64,000 nucleotides of DNA from Bradyrhizobium arachidis. GTDB taxonomy: Bacteria; Pseudomonadota; Alphaproteobacteria; Rhizobiales; Xanthobacteraceae. Position numbers and translations under genes: made by a program. The DNA is taken from the NCBI RefSeq assembly GCF_015291705.1, contig NZ_CP030050.1:3348001-3412000 (forward strand), read 5' to 3'. Of the stretch, positions 52,240 to 60,013 are shown one piece after another; the first letter of the stretch is position 1, and the number at the start of each line of letters is the position of its first letter. Under the pieces are notes generated by a model. That model worked only from the letters and a program-made list of their open reading frames with translations. It searched no databases and was not told the origin of the DNA.

Positions 52240-53352
52240 TCAACAGAAATGCGCGCCCTGCGTCTCCACATAGACCGAATACAGCGACTGGCTCGCGGTC
52301 ATGAACAGGCGGTTGCGCTTCTTGCCGCCGAAGCAGAGGTTGGCGCAGGTCTCCGGCAATAGGATCTGTCCGATCCGCGCGCCGTCGGCCCCCGAGAACA
52401 CCTGCACGCCGTCATAGCCGGGGCCAACCCAGCCGGCGCCGACCCAGATGTTGCCTTCGGTGTCGACGCGCAATCCGTCCGGGAAGCCTGATTTGCCCTC
52501 GAGCTTCATGTCGATCAGCTTCTTCGGGTTCGACAGCTTGGGTCCGTCGATGTCGTAGGACCACACGACATTCTCCGCTTGCGGATAATGCGTGATGCCG
52601 GTGTCGCAGACATAGAGCTTCTTGTAGTCGTGAGAGAACGCAATGCCGTTCGGCTTGAACGGCTCGTCGGCGACTTTCGCGACTTGCCCCGTCTGTGCGT
52701 CTAGCCGGTAGACCGCTTCCTTCTGGTACGGCTGCAGCGAGCCGGTATTGGCGAGCTTGCCCTCGTAGATGCTGATCGCACCATAGCCGGGATCGGTGAA
52801 CCAGATCGCCTTGTCGTTGGGATGCACCACCATGTCGTTGGGGCCGTTGAGCGGCTTGCCGTTCGCTTGCTCGGCCAGCGTCGTCACCGCGCCGTCGTGC
52901 TCGTAGCGGACGAGGCGGGTCCGCTCTGCGGTGATCTGACGTCCCTCGGTGTCGAACGAGTTGCCGTTGGCCTCGTTCGACGGCTTGTGGAACTGCTCGG
53001 AGATGTGGCCGTCATCGTCGAGATAGCGCAGCTGCCGGTTGGCCGGGATGTCGCTCCAGACGAGATATTGCCCCTGCGCATTCCACGCCGGTCCTTCCGC
53101 CCACAGGCAGCCGGTATAGAGCCGCTTGATCGAGGTGTTGCCGACCTTGGCCTTGAAGCGCTTGGGATCGATGACGACGATGTCGGGGTCGGGATAGCGC
53201 TGCGGCTCGGCATTGGCGCCGAAGTCGCGGGCGTCGGCCTTCGAGGCGAGCAGGGTGGTTGCGGCGACAGTTGCCGCGCCCTTGAGGAGCGTGCGGCGGC
53301 CGAGACCGCGGGTTACAATCGTGTCGTCGGAGTTGGTCAGTATTCTTGTCAT
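52240..53352 (-). CDS. Exported SMP-30/gluconolactonase-family protein
   Basis: A 370-residue six-bladed beta-propeller. The N-terminus carries a twin-arginine-type signal (LGRRTLLKGAATVAATTLLA) with a probable cut after ADA near residue 42. Family stretches: TGCLWAEGPAWNAQGQYLVWSDI near 80-102 with the metal Glu, PLNGPNDMVVHPN near 168-180 with Asn, FKPNGIAFSHD, and GFPDGLRVDTEGN with Asp. Such proteins are Ca/Zn-dependent lactonases. GGGAGG precedes the ATG. Tat export suggests a metal loaded before export. The substrate lactone is unknown; no sugar-acid genes adjoin it. Confidence 0.87.
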   Translation of the reverse strand: MTRILTNSDDTIVTRGLGRRTLLKGAATVAATTLLASKADARDFGANAEPQRYPDPDIVVIDPKRFKAKVGNTSIKRLYTGCLWAEGPAWNAQGQYLVWSDIPANRQLRYLDDDGHISEQFHKPSNEANGNSFDTEGRQITAERTRLVRYEHDGAVTTLAEQANGKPLNGPNDMVVHPNDKAIWFTDPGYGAISIYEGKLANTGSLQPYQKEAVYRLDAQTGQVAKVADEPFKPNGIAFSHDYKKLYVCDTGITHYPQAENVVWSYDIDGPKLSNPKKLIDMKLEGKSGFPDGLRVDTEGNIWVGAGWVGPGYDGVQVFSGADGARIGQILLPETCANLCFGGKKRNRLFMTASQSLYSVYVETQGAHFC

Positions 53353-53481
53353 GGTTTCCTCCCAAAGTTTGTTGGGAGGACACCATTCGCCCGCATTCAG
53401 GCATAAAACGGGGCGATCTCTGGAGAAGACAACCAGGGATCGCAGCGCAGGGATGCCAAAAATGTGGCTAGACGGAAATCC

Positions 53482-54396
53482 TTACACGGGGTCCCAGGGG
53501 AAGATGTCGGCGGAACGGTCGAGCTTGTAGAACGAGCCCTTCAGCGCCGGCATGCCGTGTTCCGCGATCGACTGCGGCGTCCAACCTTCGCTCCGGTGCA
53601 CCGAGCGCAGCGGGCGGTTCTGGCTGAACAGGAACAGCTCGTTCATGCGCGCGCCAAAGATCTGCCCGGTGACGTCCTTGGCGGCATCGGAGAGCAGGTA
53701 GGCGCAGATCGGCGCGATCTTCTCCGGCCCCATCTGCTTGATCTTCTCGACGCGCGCCTTCTCGGCTTCGGTCTCGGTCGGGATGGTGCCGATCATGCGG
53801 GTCCAGGCGAACGGCGAGACGCAGTTGGAGCGGACGTTGAAGCGGCCCATGTCGAGCGCGATCGACTTCGACAGCCCGATGATGCCGAGCTTGGCGGCGG
53901 CGTAATTGGCCTGGCCGAAATTGCCGATCAGGCCCGAGGTCGAGGTGAAGTGCACGAAGGAGCCGCTCTCCTGCTCGCGGAAGATGCGCGCCGCGGCATG
54001 GCTGACATAGAACGAGCCCATCAGATGCACCTTGATGACGGCCTCGAACGCTTCCACGCTCATCTTGTGGAAGATCATGTCGCGCAAAATGCCGGCATTG
54101 TTGACGACGCCGTCGAGCTTGCCGAAATGATCGGTCGCGGTCTTCACGATCTTGCTGGCGGGCACGGCTTCTGCCACCGACTCGAAGTTGGGGACTGCGA
54201 TGCCGCCACGCTTCTTGATCTCCTCGACCACTTCTTCCGCGGGGGTGGCGCTGGTGCCGGCGCCGTCGGCGGCGCCGCCGGGATCGTTGACGACGACCTT
54301 GGCGCCTTCGGCGGCACAGAGCAGCGCGATCTCGCGCCCGATGCCACGGCCTGCGCCGGTGACGATGATGACCTTGTCCTGCAGTGATTTGCTCAT
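53482..54396 (-). CDS. SDR of the HSD17B4/(3R)-hydroxyacyl-CoA dehydrogenase type
   Basis: A 304-residue SDR. Cofactor motif GAGRGIG is at residues 14-20, VNDPGG follows, and NNAGILRD is near 101-108. Catalytic Ser is in FTSTSGLIGN and Tyr/Lys in YAAAKLGIIGL near 166-176. The extended C-terminus (GARMNELFLFSQNRP and beyond) matches the dehydrogenase part of peroxisomal multifunctional enzyme 2, without its hydratase and SCP2 domains. GGAG precedes the ATG. It lies downstream of the thiolase-DUF35 pair on the same strand, separated by a repeat, so it is plausibly the preceding step of the same beta-oxidation route. Confidence 0.87.
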   Translation of the reverse strand: MSKSLQDKVIIVTGAGRGIGREIALLCAAEGAKVVVNDPGGAADGAGTSATPAEEVVEEIKKRGGIAVPNFESVAEAVPASKIVKTATDHFGKLDGVVNNAGILRDMIFHKMSVEAFEAVIKVHLMGSFYVSHAAARIFREQESGSFVHFTSTSGLIGNFGQANYAAAKLGIIGLSKSIALDMGRFNVRSNCVSPFAWTRMIGTIPTETEAEKARVEKIKQMGPEKIAPICAYLLSDAAKDVTGQIFGARMNELFLFSQNRPLRSVHRSEGWTPQSIAEHGMPALKGSFYKLDRSADIFPWDPV

Positions 54397-54429
54397 GTGG
54401 GTTCTCCGCTAGCCGTTCCAATTTCCGCC

Positions 54430-54529
54430 GTCATTCCGGGGCGCGCCTCTTGGCGCGAGCCCGGAATCCATACTCCCGATCGTGGTTATGGATTCCGGGC
54501 CTGCGCCTGACGGCGCATCCCGGAATGAC
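54430..54529. repeat. Intergenic inverted repeat, family B
   Basis: GTCATTCCGGGGCGCG...GAGCCCGGAATCCAT and ATGGATTCCGGGC...CGCATCCCGGAATGAC. It lies between the leftward thiolase and SDR genes. Confidence 0.85.
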
Positions 54530-54534
54530 AGCCA

Positions 54535-55674
54535 CTACCTCTCGTTCGTAAACACGATCGTGCCACTCGCCGCGAACATGCCGCCGACGCCGTGGCACAC
54601 CGAAATCTTCGCGCCAGCCACCTGCGCCGGTGCGATCCCGCGCATCTGGCGCACGCTCTCCTGGAGCGCGTACATGCCGTACATGCCCGAATGCATGTAG
54701 GAGAGGCCGCCGCCATTGGTGTTGAGCGGCAGCTTCCCGCCGGGTCGCGTATTGCCGTCCGCGATGAATTTGCCGGTTTCCTCATACGGCATGAAGCCGA
54801 GGTCGCCGAGCCCGAACAGCGGTAGATGCGCGAACGCATCATAAATCATGAGATGATCGACGTCCTTGTGCGCGATGCCGGCCTCCCTGAACGCCAGCGG
54901 CCCCGCGGTCTTGAAGGCGCGCGAGGAGTTGAATGTCTCCATCTGGCTGACCATCGGCGTTTCCACGCTCTCGCCGGTGCCCATGATGTAGACAGGCTTC
55001 CTTGGAAAATCCCGGGCGCGGTCGGCCGAAGTCAGGATCAGCGCGCCGCCGCCGTCGGTGACGAGGCAGCATTGCAGCAGCCGGAACGGATAGGCGATCA
55101 TGCGCGAATTGAGGACATCGGCGACCGTGATCGGGTCCTTCATCATCGCGCGCGGGTTCTTCGCCGCCCATTCGCGCTGCACCACGGCCACCGAGGCGAG
55201 CTGTTCGTGCGTGATGCCGTAGGTCTTCATGAAGCGCAGCACGGGGATCGGGAACATGCTCGGCGGGCCGTAGACGCCGTAGGGCGCCTCGAACTGGCCG
55301 TTGAGGCTGTCCGCGGGCGTCGAACGTGGCTGCTTGCCGATCATCGACTTGCCGCTTTCGGCATGCGTGATCAGCACGGTCTTGCAGAGACCAGCCTCGA
55401 TCGCTGCGGCCGCGTGGCGGACATGCAGCATGAACGAGCAGCCGCCGACCGAGGTGCCGTCGACCCAGGTCGGCTTGATGCCGAGATAGTGGCAGACCTG
55501 CTGCGGCGTTTCGACCGCGGTGGCGAAACCGTCGATGTCCGAGAGCTTCAGCCCGGCATCGGCGATGGCATTGAGCGCCGCATCCGCGTGCAGCTGGAGC
55601 TGCGACATATTGGGGATGATTCCGAGCTCGGTGGTCTCGGCCGCGCCGACGACGGCAACCTGGTTCTTGCGCAT
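54535..55674 (-). CDS. SCP2-type thiolase
   Basis: A 379-residue thiolase-family protein of the SCP-x/lipid-transfer type. The nucleophilic Cys is in VGGCSFMLHVRHAA near residue 79. Conserved His positions appear in SYMHSGMYGM near 328 and CHGVGGMFAASG near 361, in place of the classical CxGGGxG loop. Paired with a 4-base gap to the DUF35 gene, which is the usual arrangement for this thiolase class, where both subunits are needed for activity. Together with the nearby SDR it should cleave 3-oxoacyl-CoA with bulky or branched chains. Confidence 0.88.
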   Translation of the reverse strand: MRKNQVAVVGAAETTELGIIPNMSQLQLHADAALNAIADAGLKLSDIDGFATAVETPQQVCHYLGIKPTWVDGTSVGGCSFMLHVRHAAAAIEAGLCKTVLITHAESGKSMIGKQPRSTPADSLNGQFEAPYGVYGPPSMFPIPVLRFMKTYGITHEQLASVAVVQREWAAKNPRAMMKDPITVADVLNSRMIAYPFRLLQCCLVTDGGGALILTSADRARDFPRKPVYIMGTGESVETPMVSQMETFNSSRAFKTAGPLAFREAGIAHKDVDHLMIYDAFAHLPLFGLGDLGFMPYEETGKFIADGNTRPGGKLPLNTNGGGLSYMHSGMYGMYALQESVRQMRGIAPAQVAGAKISVCHGVGGMFAASGTIVFTNER

Positions 55675-55678
55675 GGCC

Positions 55679-56092
55679 TTACCCCTTCGCCGGACGGAAG
55701 ACGGGGAGGGTGATCTTGTCGTCCAGCTCCTGGAACGCGACCTCGAGCTTCATGTCGAGCTCGAGCGCCTCCGGCGTCTGCGGGCAGTCGATGATGTTGC
55801 TCATCATCCGCGGGCCCTCGTCGAGCTCGACCACCGCGATGGCGTAAGGCGGCGTGAAGCCGGGCGCGGCGGGCCGGTGGTTGATCACGTAGCTGTAGAG
55901 GAAACCCTTGCCACTCGCCTTGAAGATGCTGACCTTGCGCGAGGCGCAGGATGGGCAGAACGGGCGCGGCGGGAAATAGACATGCGCGCAGGCGTCGCAG
56001 CGCTGCAGCCGCAGCTCGCCGGCTTTCGTGCCGTCCCAGAAATGCTGGGTTTCCGGCGTCGGTTTCGGTCGCGCGCGCTGCGGTTCGGCCAT
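55679..56092 (-). CDS. DUF35 OB-fold/Zn-ribbon partner of the thiolase
   Basis: A 137-residue protein: an N-terminal rubredoxin-like zinc ribbon with CDAC near residues 32-35 and CPSC near 46-49, followed by an OB fold (FLYSYVINHRPAAPGFTPPYAIAVVEL region, given here only by its ends near 63-90). DUF35 proteins act as small subunits of SCP2-type thiolases. The start is ATG 56092 with GGGAGG 10 bases upstream. It is the first gene of the pair. The open frame continues far upstream, but antisense to the amidase, and is not coding. Confidence 0.87.
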   Translation of the reverse strand: MAEPQRARPKPTPETQHFWDGTKAGELRLQRCDACAHVYFPPRPFCPSCASRKVSIFKASGKGFLYSYVINHRPAAPGFTPPYAIAVVELDEGPRMMSNIIDCPQTPEALELDMKLEVAFQELDDKITLPVFRPAKG

Positions 56093-56284
56093 CTCGGAAC
56101 GCCCTCCCAGGACTTCTTTTGACAAGGGCAGGCTTGACGCCCGCCTGTTTCGATCTTGATGCGACAATCGACCATGGCGCGTCAACGGTCCAGCAATGCG
56201 CATGCATGCCATCATGCGCACAATGCTTGTGTCGAACTGAGCCAGCGCTATAGATTGCGCGCGCCAATATTCCGTGAGACAGAC

Positions 56285-57634
56285 ATGCCCGATTTTCCGA
56301 CACTGGCGAAACTGGCCGAAGACCTCGAAAGCGGCCGCACCACCTCCCGCAAGCTGGTCGAGGCGTGCATCGCCAAAATCGCCGACCCCGCCGGCGAGGG
56401 CCAGCGTGCCTTCATCCATGTCGACAAGGACGCCGCGCTCGCGACCGCGGATGCGATGGACGCCTTGCGCAAGGTCAAGGCGGCGCCGTCGCCCTATGCG
56501 GGTATCCCGATCTCGATCAAGGATCTCTTCGACATCAGGGGGCAGACGACGCGCGCCGGCTCCCGTGCGCTCGACGATTCCGATCCGGCGGAGCACGACG
56601 CGGCGGCGGTCGCGCGGCTGCGCCACGCCGGCTTCGTGCTGATCGGGCGCACCAACATGACCGAGTTCGCCTATTCCGGCATCGGCATCAATCCGCACTA
56701 CGGCACGCCGAAGGGCGCCTGGAACCGGGCCCAGGGCCATGTGCCCGGCGGCTCGTCCTCGGGCGCGGCGGTGTCCGTGCTCGACGGCATGGCGCATGGC
56801 GCGCTCGGCACCGACACCGGCGGCTCCTGCCGCATTCCGGCGGCCTTCAACGGCATCGTCGGCTACAAGCCGACGCAGCGGCGCGTGCCGCTCGACGGCT
56901 CCGTGCCGCTGTCGTACTCGCTCGACAGCATCGGGCCCTTGGCGCGATCGGTCAGCTGCTGTGCCATTCTCGATGCGGTGCTCGCGAACGAGCCGATCGT
57001 TCCGCTCAAGCCGCGCCCGGTGAAGGGCATGCGGCTCGCGGTGCCCACCACGGTCGCGCTCGATGATCTCGATGCGGCTGTCGCCGGGACCTTCGAGCGC
57101 GCGTTGAAGACACTTTCTGATCATGGCGCCAGCATCGAGCGCATCGAGATGGCGGAGTTCCACGACGTCGGGCCGATGAACGCCAAGGGCGGCTTTGCGG
57201 CCTCCGAAAGCTACGCCTGGCACCGCTATCTCATCACCGCCAAGGGGGACGTCTACGATCCCAGGGTCTTCGTGCGCATCATGCGCGGCGAGGCGCAGAG
57301 CGCGGCCGATTACATCGATCTCCTCAACGAGCGCCGCTCGCTGGTCGCCCGCGTCAACGCGCGCATCGCGCCCTATGACGCCCTGGTGCTGCCGACCACC
57401 GCCAACACGCCGCCGAAGATTTCAGATTTGGCCGACGACAAGGCGTTCGCCACGCAAAATCTGCGCGCGCTGCGCAACTGCACCCTGATCAACATGATCG
57501 ACGGCTGCGCCATCTCGCTGCCGTGTCATCGCGAGGGCGACATTCCCGTCGGTCTGATGCTGGCGGGGGCGGGCGGTTCCGATCGCCGTATCTTTGAACT
57601 TGCTGCCGGCATGGAGGCCGTCATTCGTGTTTGA
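56285..57634 (+). CDS. Amidase (amidase-signature family)
   Basis: A 449-residue amidase-signature protein. The triad is visible as Lys79 (PISIKDL), cis-Ser157 in PGGSSSGAA and Ser181 in DTGGSCRIP. Length is typical. It overlaps the DUF2848 gene by 8 bases, so the two proteins probably act together. The start ATG 56285 follows an AT-rich segment and lacks a good ribosome-binding site. Substrate is unknown; the other amidase in the window (1135) is a distant paralogue. Confidence 0.87.
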   Translation: MPDFPTLAKLAEDLESGRTTSRKLVEACIAKIADPAGEGQRAFIHVDKDAALATADAMDALRKVKAAPSPYAGIPISIKDLFDIRGQTTRAGSRALDDSDPAEHDAAAVARLRHAGFVLIGRTNMTEFAYSGIGINPHYGTPKGAWNRAQGHVPGGSSSGAAVSVLDGMAHGALGTDTGGSCRIPAAFNGIVGYKPTQRRVPLDGSVPLSYSLDSIGPLARSVSCCAILDAVLANEPIVPLKPRPVKGMRLAVPTTVALDDLDAAVAGTFERALKTLSDHGASIERIEMAEFHDVGPMNAKGGFAASESYAWHRYLITAKGDVYDPRVFVRIMRGEAQSAADYIDLLNERRSLVARVNARIAPYDALVLPTTANTPPKISDLADDKAFATQNLRALRNCTLINMIDGCAISLPCHREGDIPVGLMLAGAGGSDRRIFELAAGMEAVIRV

Positions 57635-58313
57635 TCTCACTTTCACCGTCGACGCCCAGGACACCACCACGCCGCTGACGCTGGCGATCGACCAGATGGT
57701 CATCGCCGGCTGGACCGGCCGCGATCCCGTCGCGCGCGACAAGCACATCAAAGAGTTGCAGGAGATGGGCATCGCCCCGCCGGCCTCGACGCCGATCTAT
57801 TACCGCGCCTCGGCGCGGCGGCTCACCATGGAAGACCGCATCGAATGCACCGGCGGCGATTCCTCGGGCGAGGTCGAGTTCGTGCTGATCGGCTGGCAGG
57901 GCCGCATCTTCGTCGGCTGCGGCTCCGACCACACCGACCGCAAGGTCGAGGCCTACAACGTCACGGTCTCCAAGCAGATGTGCGACAAGCCGGTCGCCTC
58001 CACGCTGTGGGAGCTGGAGGACGTGCTCGGCCACTGGGACAAGATGATCCTGCGCTCCTACGCCACCATCAAGGGCGAGCGCGTGCTCTACCAGGAGGGC
58101 ACGCTGGACGCGATGCTGCCGGTGAATGACCTCATCGCGCGAGGTTTCGAGGGCGGCAAGCTGCCCGACGGCTGCGCCATGTTTGGCGGGACCTTTGCCG
58201 CCAAGGGCGGCATCCGCTCGGCTGATCGCTTCGACTTCGAGCTGGAGGACCCCGTGCTGAAGCGGACGATCAGGCACGGCTACGACGTGTTGACGCTGCC
58301 GGTGCGGGGCTAG
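57627..58313 (+). CDS. DUF2848 protein
   Basis: A 228-residue soluble protein recognised as DUF2848. Typical stretches: IDQMVIAGWTGRDP near residues 21-34, IEELQ-like helix at 40-47, GGDSSGEVEFVLI near 76-88, VGCGSDHTDRKVE near 96-108 and CAMFGGTFAAKGG near 190-202. The fold resembles fumarylacetoacetate hydrolase-like proteins in layout, but function is not established. The start is GTG 57627 with GGAGG at 9 bases inside the amidase gene; an ATG at 57660+ has none. The overlap with the amidase suggests a two-step hydrolysis, which is inference. Confidence 0.75.
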   Translation: MFDLTFTVDAQDTTTPLTLAIDQMVIAGWTGRDPVARDKHIKELQEMGIAPPASTPIYYRASARRLTMEDRIECTGGDSSGEVEFVLIGWQGRIFVGCGSDHTDRKVEAYNVTVSKQMCDKPVASTLWELEDVLGHWDKMILRSYATIKGERVLYQEGTLDAMLPVNDLIARGFEGGKLPDGCAMFGGTFAAKGGIRSADRFDFELEDPVLKRTIRHGYDVLTLPVRG

Positions 58314-58368
58314 CTCCCATCCGGAAATCGGGTGGCTGTGGCTGCCGCGATCTGCCACACCCACTCCT

Positions 58369-58467
58369 GTCATTCCGGGGCGCGACGTAGTCGCGAGCCC
58401 GGAATCCATAACCACGATCGGGAGTATGGATTCCGGGCTCGCGCCAAGTGGCGCGCCCCGGAATGAC
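58369..58467. repeat. Intergenic inverted repeat, family B
   Basis: GTCATTCCGGGGCGCGAC...GAGCCCGGAATCCATAA and TATGGATTCCGGGCTCGCG...CGCCCCGGAATGAC. It lies 22 bases before the 2OG oxygenase start, so its right arm is close to that gene's promoter or leader. Confidence 0.85.
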
Positions 58468-58489
58468 GGAGTGGATAGGATGAGCGCTA

Positions 58490-59239
58490 ATGGCTATCGC
58501 GAAACGTGTTTCCGCCGCTGTCGATGACGCGACCGACCTCACCGCCCACGTCGACACCCTCGACTGGCCGCAAATCAGCGCCGAGCTCGACAGCCAGGGC
58601 TGCGCCGTCCTGAAGGGCCTGCTCACGCCGGACCAATGCCGCGCCGTCGCCGCTCTCTATCCGGACGACGCGCACTTCCGCAGCCGCATCGTCATGGGCC
58701 GCCACGGCTTTGGCCGCGGCGAGTACAAATATTTCTCCTATCCGCTGCCCGACCTGATCGCGCAGCTGCGCCCGGCGCTCTACGCGCATCTTCAAGCCGT
58801 CGCCAATCGCTGGAACGAGGCGATGGGGATCGACATCCGCTATCCCGCGAGCCATCCGGCATTCCTGAAGCGCTGCCATGAGGCCGGCCAGACGCGGCCG
58901 ACGCCGCTGCTGCTGCAATATGAAGCCGGCGATTTCAATTGCCTGCACCAGGACCTCTATGGCGAGCACGTCTTCCCGCTCCAGGTCGCGATCCTGCTGT
59001 CCGAGCCGGGCCGCGACTTCACCGGGGGCGAGTTTGTGCTGACAGAGCAGCGGCCGCGCATGCAGTCGCGCGCCGAGGTGGTTCCGCTCACGCAGGGCGA
59101 CGCGGTTGCCTTCGCTGTGCATCACCGCCCGGTGCAGGGGACACGCGGCACCTATCGCGTTAATCTGCGCCACGGCGTCAGCCGGCTTCGTTCGGGGCAG
59201 CGCCACACGGTGGGTGTGATCTTCCATGATGCCAAATGA
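58490..59239 (+). CDS. Fe(II)/2-oxoglutarate oxygenase adjacent to AlkB
   Basis: A 249-residue cupin-fold oxygenase. The iron-binding HxD is His153-Gln-Asp155 in CLHQDLYG, the distal His is at 211/212 in FAVHHRP, and Arg223 in TYRVNLRHG is placed to bind 2-oxoglutarate. All catalytic residues are thus present. No signal peptide. The gene ends TGA at 59237-59239; the same frame resumes as AlkB 9 bases later. It may hydroxylate a protein or oxidise a base; its constant pairing with AlkB, if general, would suggest a repair-related job. Substrate is unknown. Confidence 0.8.
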   Translation: MAIAKRVSAAVDDATDLTAHVDTLDWPQISAELDSQGCAVLKGLLTPDQCRAVAALYPDDAHFRSRIVMGRHGFGRGEYKYFSYPLPDLIAQLRPALYAHLQAVANRWNEAMGIDIRYPASHPAFLKRCHEAGQTRPTPLLLQYEAGDFNCLHQDLYGEHVFPLQVAILLSEPGRDFTGGEFVLTEQRPRMQSRAEVVPLTQGDAVAFAVHHRPVQGTRGTYRVNLRHGVSRLRSGQRHTVGVIFHDAK

Positions 59240-59248
59240 GCGCTACGA

Positions 59249-59902
59249 TTGATTGGTGATCTGTTCGACAGTGTTGCCGAGGCGCAGCCGTCACGCGAGG
59301 AGATCGCCGACGGCGCGGTGCTGCTGCGCGGCTTCGTCAAGCCGATCGAGAGTGAGCTGATCGACGCCGTGCGCGCCATCGTGGCGCAATCGCCGTTCCG
59401 GCGGATGACGACGCCCGGCGGCCATTTGATGTCGGTGGCGATGACCAATTGCGGCGAGCGCGGCTGGATCACCGACCACACCGGCTATCGCTATGATCCG
59501 ATCGATCCGCGGACCGGCGCGCCGTGGCCGGCGATGCCGCAAGTGCTCCGTGATCTCGCCCGCAACGCGGCGGAGCAGGGCGGCTTCCAGAACTTCGCGC
59601 CCGATGCCTGCCTCGTCAATCGCTACGAGCCCGGCACGCGGCTGTCGCTGCATCAGGACAAGGACGAGCTGGATTATTCGGCGCCGATCGTCTCGGTCTC
59701 GCTGGGCCTGCCCGCGACCTTCCTGTTCGGCGGCCTCGCCCGCAGCGACAAGCCGCGCCGCTTCCGCCTCGTCCACGGCGATGTCGTGGTGTGGGGTGGC
59801 GCCAGCAGGCTCGCCTATCACGGCGTCGCGCCGCTCGCCGAGGGCGAGCACGCGCTGCTTGGACGGAAGCGGATCAATCTGACGTTTCGCAGGACGCGGT
59901 GA
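59249..59902 (+). CDS. alkB: AlkB DNA/RNA oxidative demethylase
   Basis: A 217-residue Fe(II)/2-oxoglutarate enzyme that removes 1-methyladenine and 3-methylcytosine damage. It follows E. coli AlkB along its length: MTTPGGHLMSVAMTNCG near residues 53-69, GYRYDPIDPRTGAPWPAMP near 79-97, iron ligands His135, Asp137 and His191, and the RxNxTxR-type RINLTFR at 208-214. The start is TTG 59249, which gives the family-typical MIGDLF; no ATG or GTG is usable. Ribosome-binding site is poor, so translation is probably coupled to the upstream oxygenase. No ada gene is next to it. Confidence 0.93.
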   Translation: MIGDLFDSVAEAQPSREEIADGAVLLRGFVKPIESELIDAVRAIVAQSPFRRMTTPGGHLMSVAMTNCGERGWITDHTGYRYDPIDPRTGAPWPAMPQVLRDLARNAAEQGGFQNFAPDACLVNRYEPGTRLSLHQDKDELDYSAPIVSVSLGLPATFLFGGLARSDKPRRFRLVHGDVVVWGGASRLAYHGVAPLAEGEHALLGRKRINLTFRRTR

Positions 59903-59911
59903 AGCTTTTCC

Positions 59912-60008
59912 GTCATTCCGGGATGCGCCGTAAGGCGCAGGCCCGGAATCCATACTCCCGATCGTGGTTATGGATTCCGGGCTCGCGCTACGCGCGCCCC
60001 GGAATGAC
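59912..60008. repeat. Intergenic inverted repeat, family B
   Basis: GTCATTCCGGGATGCGCC...GGCCCGGAATCCATA and TATGGATTCCGGGCTCGCG...GCCCCGGAATGAC. It fills the gap between the convergent alkB and TPP-enzyme genes. Confidence 0.85.
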
Positions 60009-60013
60009 AGAAA

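Noticed and set aside
55679..57223. A single 514-residue protein made by extending the DUF35 frame upstream
   Set aside because: The extension is antisense to the amidase, and the ATG at 56092 with GGGAGG begins exactly where the family sequence starts.
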